From Streptomyces sp. NBC_00513 (lineage in GTDB: Bacteria; Actinomycetota; Actinomycetes; Streptomycetales; Streptomycetaceae): a stretch of 64,000 bases of DNA. Position numbers and translations under genes: made by a program. This document shows positions 51,966-59,862 of the stretch, piece after piece. The DNA lies in NCBI RefSeq assembly GCF_041431415.1, contig NZ_CP107845.1:6138001-6202000 (forward strand), in the 5' to 3' direction. Under the pieces are notes generated by a model. That model saw only the letters and a list, made by a program, of their open reading frames with translations. It did no database searches and was not told the DNA's origin. Position 1 is the first letter of the stretch, and the number at the start of each line of letters is the position of its first letter.

Positions 51966-53417
51966 GTGGGACGCATCGCCCCGCTCGGCCTGCGGACCCG
52001 GTTGATCGCCGCCTTCCTGCTGGTCGCCGCGATCTGCGCGGTGACCACGGCCGCGCTGACGTACCAACAGGCCCGCACCGCGATCCTCAAGCAGACCCAG
52101 GACACCGCCGTCAGCACCCTGCGCGACCAGATCGACAACCAGGCGGTCCAACTGCCCTTCGACCGGCCGCAGCTCCAGAGCATGGTCACCGAACTGGGCC
52201 GGCGCGGCAAACCCCACTCCTGGGTGGTGTACGGCGAGTACGGCGACCTGAAGGCGACCTCGAACAACCCGGGCGGCCCCCTCGCGTCACCCCTCGTCGG
52301 CGAGGGGTTCCGCGAACAGATACGCCACACCCGGTCGGGCGCCTTCCAACGGGTCCGGGACGGCGAGGGCAACGCCATGCTCGCCGTCGGGATGCCCGCC
52401 GTCTTCGTCCACGACGGGTCCAACCGACCCACCGGCGCCGTCTTCTACGCCGTGATGCCCCTGAACACCGAGGAGCAGACCGTCAGCGCGATGGTCGACG
52501 CCGCCCAACAGGGCGCCGTCCCGGGCCTGGCCATCGCCGTCGTCCCCGCCCTGCTCGCCGCCCGCAGCGTACTGCGCCCCGTACGCCGCCTGCGCACCGC
52601 GGCCCAGCAGATGGGCCGGGGACAACTGGACACCCGGATCGAGGTCAGGGGAGCGGACGAGCTCGCCGGACTCGCCCGGACCTTCAACGAGACGGCCGGC
52701 GCGCTGGAACGCTCCGTGGAGGAACTGCGGCAGGCCGAGGTCCGCGCCCGCCGGTTCGCCTCCGACGTCTCCCACGAACTGCGCACCCCCCTCGCCGGGA
52801 TGCTCGCCGTCACCGAGGTGCTCGACGAGGACGCCGAGAGCCTCGACCCCGACACGGCCAAGGCCCTGCGGCTGATCAGCGCCGAGACCGGCAAACTCGC
52901 CGTGCTCGTCGAGGACCTCATGGAGATCTCCCGGTTCGACGCCCGCGCGGCCGAGCTCAACCTCGACGACGTCGACGTCGCCGAGGCCGTGGGCAAGACC
53001 CTGGAACGACGCCACTGGGACGACGACCGGGTGAGCGCCGAACTGCCCCCGCGAGTCCGTGCCCGGCTCGACCCGCGCCGCTTCGACGTGATCCTCGCCA
53101 ACCTCGTCGGCAACGCCCTGCGGCACGGCGGCGCCCCGGTCCGGATCACCGTCACCGCCCCGCCCCGCCCCGACGGCGACCGCCTGGTGATCGAGGTGGC
53201 CGACAGCGGGCCCGGCATCGCCCCCGAGGTACTGCCGCACATCTTCGACCGGTTCTTCAAGGCCGACGCGGCCCGGACCCGGTCCGCCGGCAGCGGCCTC
53301 GGACTCGCCATCACCCTGGAGAACGTCCGTCTGCACGGCGGCACCCTGCACGCCGCCAACGGCGCCGACGGCGGGGCAGTCTTCACCCTCGACATGCCCC
53401 TGGAGGCCCGCGCGTGA
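51966..53417 (+). CDS. Sensor histidine kinase (HAMP-HisKA-HATPase)
   Basis: This 483-residue kinase has a first membrane helix (about 12-32), an extracytoplasmic sensor region of about 130 residues, a second helix (about 172-190), a HAMP domain (RPVRRLRTAAQQMGRGQLDTRI), the H-box FASDVSHELRTPLAGML near residue 275, and N/G boxes (NLVGNALRHG; DSGPGIAPE; GSGLGLAI). GTG start 8 bp after the regulator stop. Its stop overlaps the lipoprotein start. Confidence 0.93.
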   Translation: MGRIAPLGLRTRLIAAFLLVAAICAVTTAALTYQQARTAILKQTQDTAVSTLRDQIDNQAVQLPFDRPQLQSMVTELGRRGKPHSWVVYGEYGDLKATSNNPGGPLASPLVGEGFREQIRHTRSGAFQRVRDGEGNAMLAVGMPAVFVHDGSNRPTGAVFYAVMPLNTEEQTVSAMVDAAQQGAVPGLAIAVVPALLAARSVLRPVRRLRTAAQQMGRGQLDTRIEVRGADELAGLARTFNETAGALERSVEELRQAEVRARRFASDVSHELRTPLAGMLAVTEVLDEDAESLDPDTAKALRLISAETGKLAVLVEDLMEISRFDARAAELNLDDVDVAEAVGKTLERRHWDDDRVSAELPPRVRARLDPRRFDVILANLVGNALRHGGAPVRITVTAPPRPDGDRLVIEVADSGPGIAPEVLPHIFDRFFKADAARTRSAGSGLGLAITLENVRLHGGTLHAANGADGGAVFTLDMPLEARA

Positions 53418-53920
53418 CCCCCGTACGCAGGGCCGTCGCCATCCTGGCCGCGCCGCTGACGCTGCTCACCGCGTGCGGGATCAAGGACACCCCCGTCGTG
53501 GAGATCGGCCGGCCCGGGGTGCTCACGGTCGCCGCCCCGCCCGACGCCGGCCTGCTGTACTTCGTCCTGCCCGACGGGCGCCTCGCACCGGTCCCGATCG
53601 CCGACGGGCCCGCGTACGGGCCGGGTGCCATGATCACCCTGTTGATGAACGGCCCCGACCCCGCGGCGAAGGCGGCCGGGCTGCACACCGAACTGCCCTC
53701 CTCGAACGCCCCGGGCAAAATCGACGGACGCCCGCTGACGCAGATGACCGGGGAGAGGTCCGTCCGGGTCCGACTGCCGTTCCCGGTGCGACCCCTGTCC
53801 GAGGCGGCCCGCCGCCAGGTGATGTGCACCGTCGTCTCCTCCGCCGGGATCCCGGCGGACGCCGAGGTCACCCTGGCCGGCCCCGACAGCGTCCTGGCAC
53901 CCGATCACTGCGGGTTCTAG
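53414..53920 (+). CDS. GerMN-like lipoprotein co-transcribed with a two-component system
   Basis: This 168-residue lipoprotein has lipobox LLTAC (Cys near residue 19). The mature part reads like a GerMN fold: LLYFVLPDGRLAPVPI, a stretch ending ALLMNGPDPAAKAAGLHTELP, then VRVRLPFPVRPLSEAARRQVMCTVVSSAG. Two late Cys residues could pair. The GTG overlaps the kinase stop. It may modulate the kinase from outside, as lipoproteins linked to MtrB or CseC do; that is inference. Confidence 0.82.
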   Translation: MTPVRRAVAILAAPLTLLTACGIKDTPVVEIGRPGVLTVAAPPDAGLLYFVLPDGRLAPVPIADGPAYGPGAMITLLMNGPDPAAKAAGLHTELPSSNAPGKIDGRPLTQMTGERSVRVRLPFPVRPLSEAARRQVMCTVVSSAGIPADAEVTLAGPDSVLAPDHCGF

Positions 53921-53998
53921 GAGGTCCCCTCGGATCGTGTCGCGCCGTCGGGTTCCGTCCTCTTGCGAGGCACGCGCCCCGACCGGCACCGTGACCCC

Positions 53999-55273
53999 AT
54001 GGCCCCCGCCCCCACGCACGGCGACGCGGACGTCCCCGACGTCTTCGACCCCCGCCTGTACGCCGAAGACATCCCGTACCGGCGCTACCGGCTGCTCCGC
54101 GACCGGCACCCCGTCGCCCGGCAGGCCGAACCGGAGGTCCTCGGCTGGCCCGCGGGACCCGGCTTCTGGGCCGTCACCCGGCACGCCGACGTCGTACGGG
54201 TCCTGCGCGAACACGCCACGTACTCCTCGTGGCTCGGCGCCACCCAGATCCGCGACCCCGACCCCGCCGACCTGCCCTTCCTGCGCCGCACCATGCTCAA
54301 CCAGGACCCTCCCGGGCACGGCCGGCTGCGACGGCTCGTCGCCCGCGCCTTCACCCCCGCCCGCGTCGACGCCTTCGCGGGCCGGGTGCGCGAGCGGGCC
54401 CGGACGCTGCTGCGCGCCGCCCGCGAAGGCGCCGAGGACGGGACCGCCGACCTGGTGTCCGCGGTGACCGACGAGTACGCGCTGCTCAACCTGACCGACC
54501 TGATGGGCATCCCGGCCGCCGACCGCGGCCTGCTCCTGGAGTGGACCGTACGGGTCATCGGCTACCAGGACCCCGACGACACCCCCGCACCGCTGCTCGG
54601 CCCGGACGGGAAACCCCTCAACCCCCGCTCCCCGGCACTGCTGGGCGAGATGTTCGGGTACGCCCGCGAACTGGCCGCCCACAAGCGGGCGCATCCGGGC
54701 GACGACGTGATGACCGCCCTCGCTGAAGCCGAACTGGAGCCGGCCGAACTGGAGATGTTCTTCTTCCTGTTGACCGTCGCGGGCAACGACACCGTACGCA
54801 GCGCCGCGCCCGGCGGCCTGCTCGCCCTGGCCCGCGACCCGGACGGCTATCGACGGCTCGCCGCGGGCGACGTGCCCATGCACCGGGCCGTGGACGAACT
54901 CCTGCGCGTCCACCCGCCCGTGCTCAGCTTCCGCCGCACCGCCTCCGTGGACACCGAACTCGGCGGGCAGCGGATCCGCGCCGGAGACAAGGTGGTGGTC
55001 TTCCACGCCTCCGCCAACCACGACGAGCGGGTCTTCACCACACCCGAACGGCTCGACCTCGGACGCGCGCACAACCCGCACGTCTCCTTCGGCGACGGAC
55101 CACACGTCTGCCTGGGAGCCCACTTCGCCCGGCTCCAACTGCGCATCCTCTACGAGGAGTGGCGCACGCTGATGCCCCCGCCCGAGTCCGCCGGGCCGCC
55201 GCGCCGGCTGGTCTCGAACTTCATCAACGGGATCACGCGGCTGCCGATGCGGGTGTCCGGGCCGACCGGGTGA
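53999..55273 (+). CDS. Cytochrome P450 (CYP124/125-like)
   Basis: This 424-residue monooxygenase has I-helix TVAGNDTVR (Asn-Asp in place of the common His-Glu) near residue 258, an ExxR motif DELLRVHPP near 297, and the haem loop FGDGPHVCLGAHFARLQ with Cys near 366. The AGN-x-T form is typical of sterol/fatty-acid side-chain hydroxylases of the CYP124/125/142 group. The start is ATG at 53999, 6 bases after CACCGT; an upstream ATG is less likely. The 3' end overlaps the convergent next gene by 41 bp. Confidence 0.9.
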   Translation: MAPAPTHGDADVPDVFDPRLYAEDIPYRRYRLLRDRHPVARQAEPEVLGWPAGPGFWAVTRHADVVRVLREHATYSSWLGATQIRDPDPADLPFLRRTMLNQDPPGHGRLRRLVARAFTPARVDAFAGRVRERARTLLRAAREGAEDGTADLVSAVTDEYALLNLTDLMGIPAADRGLLLEWTVRVIGYQDPDDTPAPLLGPDGKPLNPRSPALLGEMFGYARELAAHKRAHPGDDVMTALAEAELEPAELEMFFFLLTVAGNDTVRSAAPGGLLALARDPDGYRRLAAGDVPMHRAVDELLRVHPPVLSFRRTASVDTELGGQRIRAGDKVVVFHASANHDERVFTTPERLDLGRAHNPHVSFGDGPHVCLGAHFARLQLRILYEEWRTLMPPPESAGPPRRLVSNFINGITRLPMRVSGPTG

Positions 55274-55958
55274 CATCCGCCAACAGTTCCGCCACGTCCG
55301 GCCCGTAGGCGTCGGAGTTGACCACCTTGAGCACGACGCAGAAGGAGTCGCCGCCGAACTTGCGGGCCAACTCGCGGTGATTGCGCGCCAGATAGCGGGC
55401 GCCCGCCTGGTTGCTGATCGCGGTCTGTCCGGAGATCAGGAACACGGGCCTGGTCCCCGGTCCCGTCGTCAGCCGGGCCAGCACCACGTGGTCCACCAGG
55501 CCCTTGTTCCAGCGGTACGTCTCGTCGCCGACGACGATGGCGCCGCGGTCGGGACCCGCCTCCGTGCTGACGTCCACCCGGATGCCCGGCAGCATCGACC
55601 CCAGGTGGGCGGCCGTCCGCGCGTTGGAGACGGGACCGCCGACACAGAACTCGGCCCGCTCTCCGAAGCCTTGGCGGACCGTGTCCTGGGAGACGATCTG
55701 AAGGTTCGCGCCGCAGTCCTTGATCAGGGCGGATATCTCCAACAGCGCGAAGGCGTCGTTGCGATGCACCGACCCCTCGGTGCCACCCATCTGTCGGCCG
55801 ACCACGAACAGACAGTCGGAGCCCGAGGGCAGCCCGAAGAAGGCCTGCTTGCGGCGGAGCGTGCGGCGCCACAGGTAGGTGCGGGCGAACCAGCCGAAGC
55901 CGCCGCTGATGGCCGTGGCCATCACGCCGAGCACGATGTTGCGCACGTCGTCGTTCAT
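55233..55958 (-). CDS. Membrane-anchored protein of unknown function
   Basis: This 241-residue protein has one N-terminal membrane segment (about 5-25, IVLGVMATAISGGFGWFA), a basic patch (LWRRTLRRKQAFFGLP), then a cytoplasmic alpha/beta domain. That domain alternates strands and helices: SDCLFVVGRQMGG, DAFALLEISALIKDCGANLQIVS, FCVGGPVSNARTAAHLGSMLPG, GAIVVGDETY, PVFLISGQTAISNQAGARYLARNH. The GGP-SN and SGQTA-NQ-G segments look like nucleotide or sugar-nucleotide binding loops, but I know no family with this set. The ATG at 55958 has no strong ribosome-binding site. The 3' end overlaps the P450 gene. Confidence 0.8.
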   Translation of the reverse strand: MNDDVRNIVLGVMATAISGGFGWFARTYLWRRTLRRKQAFFGLPSGSDCLFVVGRQMGGTEGSVHRNDAFALLEISALIKDCGANLQIVSQDTVRQGFGERAEFCVGGPVSNARTAAHLGSMLPGIRVDVSTEAGPDRGAIVVGDETYRWNKGLVDHVVLARLTTGPGTRPVFLISGQTAISNQAGARYLARNHRELARKFGGDSFCVVLKVVNSDAYGPDVAELLADVTRSARTPASAAA

Positions 55959-56071
55959 GGCGCGGATGTTAACCCGAGCGAGGCCGTCCTGACGCGGGGG
56001 GCGCGGTGAAGTTAGAGTGCCGGCCTGGGCCTGTGGCACGGGGTCTGACAGGCCGTCGACTGGAGGTACGG

Positions 56072-57877
56072 ATGCGTCGTCCCGCCGCACGTCAATGGGC
56101 GCTGGTCGCCCTCGTCGGAGCACTGGTGTCCACCGGGGCGGCGGCGCCACCGTCGGCGCCGGCGGGCGGTGCCCCCGCGAAGGTCCCGGTGGCCGTCGGC
56201 CACGGCGGTGCGGTGGCCAGCGTCGACGCCGACGCCAGCGCCGCCGGCATCGCCGTCCTGCGCTCCGGCGGCAACGCGGTGGACGCGGCGGTCGCCACCG
56301 CCGCCGCGCTCGGCGTCACCGAGCCGTACTCCGCCGGGATCGGCGGCGGCGGGTACCTCGTGTACTACGACGCCAAGACCCGTCGGGTGCACACCATCGA
56401 CGGTCGGGAGACCGCCCCGGCGACGGCGGACGCCGGCCTGTTCCAGGAGAACGGCGTCCCCATCCCCTTCGCCGAGGGCCAGACCAGCGGGCGCGGGGTC
56501 GGCGTCCCCGGCACCCCGGCGACCTGGAAGAGCGCCCTCGACGCCTGGGGTTCGCGGCCACTGGGTCAACTGCTGCGCCCGGCCGAGAAGTTGGCCCGTG
56601 ACGGGTTCGCCGTGGACGCCACCTTCCGGGCCCAGACCGAACTGAACCAGGACCGCTTCAAGGACTTCCCGGCCACCGCGAAGCTTTTCCTGCCCGGCGG
56701 CTCCCTGCCGGTGGTCGGCTCCACCTTCAAGAACCCCGACCTCGCCGCCACCTACGCCGAGCTCGGCCGCAAGGGCACCGGGGCGCTCTACCGGGGACCG
56801 ATCGCCGAGGACATCGTGCGGGCCGTCCGCAAGCCCCCGGTGGACCCCGCCGCCACCCGCGTGGTCCGCCCCGGCGACCTGACCACCGGCGACCTGCGCG
56901 CGTACGCCACCAAGCGGCAGGCCCCGACCCGGGTGGGCTACCGGGGCCTGGACGTCTACAGCATGGCCCCGTCCTCCTCGGGCGGCACCACCGTCGGCGA
57001 GGCGCTCAACATCCTGGAGCGCACCGACCTGGGCTCGCTCTCCGAGGCGCAGTACCTGCACCGGTTCATCGAGGCGTCCCGGATCTCCTTCGCGGACCGG
57101 GGCCGCTGGGTCGGCGACCCGGCCGCCGAGGACGTGCCGACGCGGGAACTGCTCTCGCAGCGGTTCGCCGACAGCCGCGCCTGCCTCGTCAAGCCCGGCC
57201 AGACGCTGACCAGCCCGCTGGCCCCCGGCGACCCGCGCAATCCGGTGCCCTGCGCCACCACGGGCAAGGCCGCCCCGACCACGTACGAAGGGGAGAACAC
57301 CACGCACCTGACGGTCGCCGACCGCTGGGGCAACGTGGTGTCGTACACGCTGACCATCGAGTCCACCGGCGGCAGCGGGATCACCGTCCCGGGCCGAGGC
57401 TTCCTGCTCAACAACGAGCTGACCGACTTCTCCTTCGCCCCGGCCGCCCCCGGCGTCCCCGACCCGAACCTGCCCGGCCCCGGCAAGCGACCGCGTTCGT
57501 CGATGGCCCCGACCATCGTGTTGGAGCACGGCCGACCGGTGCTGGCCGTGGGCTCCCCGGGCGGTGCCACCATCATCACCACCGTGCTGCAGACCCTGCT
57601 CGGACACCTGGACCGCGGACTGCCGCTGGTCGACGCCATCGCGGCGCCGCGGGCCAGCCAGCGCAACCAGACGACGACCGAGCTGGAGCCGGGCCTGTGG
57701 AACAGTCCGGTGCGCGCCGAACTGGAGGCGATCGGCCAGGGGTTCCGGCAGAACCCGGAGATCGGCGCCGCCACCGGCGTGCAGCGGCTGCCGGACGGCC
57801 GCTGGCTGGCCGCGGCCGAGACCAGCAGGCGGGGCGGCGGCGCGGCGATGGTCGTCAACCCGCACGGCCGCCCGTAA
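56072..57877 (+). CDS. ggt: Gamma-glutamyltransferase (secreted)
   Basis: This 601-residue Ntn-hydrolase proenzyme breaks gamma-glutamyl bonds of glutathione-like compounds outside the cell. It has a signal peptide (hydrophobic WALVALVGALVS, Ala-rich cleavage area). The N-terminal part has SGGNAVDAAVATAAALGVTEPYSAGIGGGGYLVYY and DGRETAP; the self-cleavage site is ENTTHL with Thr410 as the new N-terminal nucleophile; the small-subunit GSPGG motif follows near 495. The RSSMAPT lid/substrate area is present. TGGAGG ribosome-binding site. Monocistronic, ending at a shared terminator. Confidence 0.95.
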   Translation: MRRPAARQWALVALVGALVSTGAAAPPSAPAGGAPAKVPVAVGHGGAVASVDADASAAGIAVLRSGGNAVDAAVATAAALGVTEPYSAGIGGGGYLVYYDAKTRRVHTIDGRETAPATADAGLFQENGVPIPFAEGQTSGRGVGVPGTPATWKSALDAWGSRPLGQLLRPAEKLARDGFAVDATFRAQTELNQDRFKDFPATAKLFLPGGSLPVVGSTFKNPDLAATYAELGRKGTGALYRGPIAEDIVRAVRKPPVDPAATRVVRPGDLTTGDLRAYATKRQAPTRVGYRGLDVYSMAPSSSGGTTVGEALNILERTDLGSLSEAQYLHRFIEASRISFADRGRWVGDPAAEDVPTRELLSQRFADSRACLVKPGQTLTSPLAPGDPRNPVPCATTGKAAPTTYEGENTTHLTVADRWGNVVSYTLTIESTGGSGITVPGRGFLLNNELTDFSFAPAAPGVPDPNLPGPGKRPRSSMAPTIVLEHGRPVLAVGSPGGATIITTVLQTLLGHLDRGLPLVDAIAAPRASQRNQTTTELEPGLWNSPVRAELEAIGQGFRQNPEIGAATGVQRLPDGRWLAAAETSRRGGGAAMVVNPHGRP

Positions 57878-57921
57878 GCCGTCTCTCGCGGATCGTGCCG
57901 GGGCCACCGGCCCCCGCGGAT

Positions 57922-57952
57922 CGTGCCGGGCCGCGGGGGCCGGCCCGGCACG
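57922..57952. terminator. Terminator shared by ggt and map
   Basis: A perfect 12-bp stem CGTGCCGGGCCG/CGGCCCGGCACG with a 7-base loop between convergent genes; its right arm abuts the map stop codon. Confidence 0.8.
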
Positions 57953-58720
57953 TCACGGGGTGGTCAGGATCCTGGGGCCGCCGGCGGTGATCGCGACCGT
58001 GTGCTCCGCGTGCGCGGCGCGACTGCCGTCCACGGTCCGCAGGGTCCAGCCGTCGGCGTCGCAGGTGTAGTCGTCGGTGCCTCCCGCGATCACCATCGGT
58101 TCGATCGCGAGGACCATGCCGGCGCGCAGCCTCATGCCGCGCCCGGCGGGACCCTCGTTGGGCACGCCGGGATCCTCGTGCATGGAGCGGCCGATGCCGT
58201 GCCCGCCGAACCCGTCCGGTATGCCGTAACCGGCGCCGCGGCAGACCGTGCCCACGGCGTGGGCGATGTCGCCGATCCTGTTGCCGGGCACGGCGGCGGC
58301 GATGCCCGCGGCCAGCGCGGCCTCGGCGGTCTCGATCAGTCGCAGGTCGGCCGGGCGGGCCCGGCCGACCGTGAAGCTCACCGCGGCGTCCCCGGCCCAG
58401 CCGCCCAGCTTCGCGCCGAAGTCGACGCTGACCAGGTCCCCGTCGCACAGCCGGTATCCGGTCGGGACGCCGTGCACGATCGCGTCGTTGACCGAGACGC
58501 ACAGCACGGCCGGGAAGGGCACGGGCGCGAACTGCGGCCGGTACCCCAGGAAGGGGGAGGTCGCGCCGGCCTCCCTGAGCACCTCGCGGGCCACCGCGTC
58601 CAGCTCCAGCAAGGAGACCCCGACGTCGGCGGCCTCCCGCGCCGCCGCCAGGGCCCGCCCCACGACCCGGCCGGGAGCGCGCATTTCCTCGATGTCTCGG
58701 TCCGTCTTCAATTTCACCAT
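57953..58720 (-). CDS. map: Methionine aminopeptidase, type I
   Basis: This 255-residue metalloprotease removes N-terminal Met. Metal ligands are the Asp residues of VSVDFGAKLGGWAGDAAVSF, the His in GGHGIGRSMHEDP, the Glu in LAIEPM and the Glu in HAEHTVAI. The substrate-side His is in DAIVHGVP. Streptomyces carry a housekeeping map in the ribosomal-protein region, so this is probably a second copy. Its -10 TATAGT lies 7 bases before the ATG (leaderless) and overlaps a palindrome shared with the divergent XRE regulator gene, so it is likely regulated rather than constitutive. Confidence 0.94.
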   Translation of the reverse strand: MVKLKTDRDIEEMRAPGRVVGRALAAAREAADVGVSLLELDAVAREVLREAGATSPFLGYRPQFAPVPFPAVLCVSVNDAIVHGVPTGYRLCDGDLVSVDFGAKLGGWAGDAAVSFTVGRARPADLRLIETAEAALAAGIAAAVPGNRIGDIAHAVGTVCRGAGYGIPDGFGGHGIGRSMHEDPGVPNEGPAGRGMRLRAGMVLAIEPMVIAGGTDDYTCDADGWTLRTVDGSRAAHAEHTVAITAGGPRILTTP

Positions 58721-58729
58721 GCCAATAAC

Positions 58730-58741
58730 TATACCGGTATA
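58730..58741. promoter_or_regulatory. Palindrome TATACCGGTATA between map and the XRE gene
   Basis: A perfect 12-bp palindrome overlapping the map -10 (TATAGT, minus strand). It stands out as an AT-rich patch in very GC-rich DNA and is the likely operator of the adjacent XRE regulator. Confidence 0.65.
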
Positions 58742-58784
58742 ACTTTAACGGGATGAAAATTGGGTCCCGGGGTAGGATGACCGC

Positions 58785-59036
58785 ATGGTCCGAACCCCCC
58801 TCACCCCCGAAGAGCGCGAGCGCGGCGAACGGCTGGGCGCGCTGCTCCGCGAGGCGCGAGGCCCGCGCAGCATGGTCGAGATCGCCGCGAGCGCCGGTCT
58901 CTCCGCCGAGACGCTCCGCAAGATCGAGACGGGTCGCGCGCCGACGCCCGCCTTCTTCACCGTGGCGGCCCTCGCCGGTGCCCTCGGCCTCTCCCTCGAC
59001 GACGTGATGCGGCGCTGCGCCTTCGTGCCCGTCTGA
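58785..59036 (+). CDS. Small XRE-family HTH regulator
   Basis: This 83-residue protein is little more than a helix-turn-helix of the Cro/CI type: GERLGALLREARGPRSMVEIAASAGLSAETLRKIETGRAPTP, then FTVAALAGALGLSLDDVM. It is divergent from map, with the palindrome between the two. The ATG lies 6 bases after TAGGAT with no ribosome-binding site, so it is probably leaderless. The inferred role is control of map and of itself. Confidence 0.88.
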   Translation: MVRTPLTPEERERGERLGALLREARGPRSMVEIAASAGLSAETLRKIETGRAPTPAFFTVAALAGALGLSLDDVMRRCAFVPV

Positions 59037-59223
59037 GTTCGCGCCCGTCCGGTTCGCCTCCGCCGGGGCCGGCCGCCTGGTCGAGCGGGTGTCGGCGGGT
59101 GCCGTCGAAGGGGCGACGAGGATACGCCTGATCGGCCCCGCGGGCCTGTCGTTCGAGCGGGACGATCGGCCGAACGGCCCAACGGGCGGTGGGGCCCGCG
59201 GGGCGCGGGGCAAGCGTGAGGGC

Positions 59224-59427
59224 GTGTCAGCCACGAACGCATCGAAGCGACTCGGATTCGGACTGCTCGGCGCCGTCCTCGCGAGCGGCCTGCTGCTCGC
59301 GGCCTGCGCCGTACCCGAGGGCCGAGCCCGTGTCGGGGATTCGGGGGAGGCGGTCTCCCGCCACCCGGGCGCCGTCGCCGTTCACGACCCGCTCCCGGCC
59401 CGGCCCGATCCGCGCGAAACCCCCTAA
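59224..59427 (+). CDS. Small lipoprotein of unknown function
   Basis: A 67-residue frame starting at a GTG with GAGGG upstream. It has a basic N-region (NASKRLG), a hydrophobic core (GFGLLGAVLASGLLL) and lipobox LAAC, followed by a short acidic/Pro-rich mature tail of about 40 residues. It looks like a real exported lipoprotein, but no family is recognised. The stop TAA overlaps the -10 box of the next gene. Confidence 0.6.
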   Translation: MSATNASKRLGFGLLGAVLASGLLLAACAVPEGRARVGDSGEAVSRHPGAVAVHDPLPARPDPRETP

Positions 59428-59436
59428 GCTCGGGGC

Positions 59437-59817
59437 ATGAACTTTGAGGAGCTCGGCCGGGGCAAGTACGTCAGCCTCACCACCTTCCGTAAGGACGGCA
59501 CCCCCGTCGCCACCCCCGTCTGGGCGGTGGCGGACGGGGGCGAGCTGTACGTGTGGACGCGCAGCGACTCCTGGAAGGTCAAGCGGATCCGCAACAGCGG
59601 CCGGGTCACCGTCAGCCCCTGTGATGTGCGCGGACGTGTCCAGGAAGGGGCTCCCGCACTGCCGGGCGAGGCGCGGTTGCTCGACGAGGCCGGGCTCAAG
59701 CGGGTGCGCGGGCTGATGATGCGCAAGTACACCTGGCAGTTCTGGTTGGTGGACGTGCCCGCCACCGTGGTGCGTCGCGGCAAGCGCCCGCACACCGCGA
59801 TTGCCGTCAAGCTTTGA
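59437..59817 (+). CDS. PPOX-class flavin/F420-dependent oxidoreductase
   Basis: This 126-residue split-barrel protein belongs to the pyridoxamine-5'-phosphate-oxidase-like superfamily: GKYVSLTTFRKDGTPVATPVWAVADGGELYVWT, then WKVKRIRNSGRVTVSPCDVRG. The 'F420-dependent, Rv2074-like' subgroup is the usual match for this pattern in actinobacteria. The physiological substrate is unknown. TAAGCT ends 6 bases before the ATG and there is no ribosome-binding site, so it is leaderless by sequence. Confidence 0.88.
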   Translation: MNFEELGRGKYVSLTTFRKDGTPVATPVWAVADGGELYVWTRSDSWKVKRIRNSGRVTVSPCDVRGRVQEGAPALPGEARLLDEAGLKRVRGLMMRKYTWQFWLVDVPATVVRRGKRPHTAIAVKL

Positions 59818-59862
59818 GGCTCCTGTAGTCCGCCTGTAACACGGGTGGGATCCAATGCGCCC

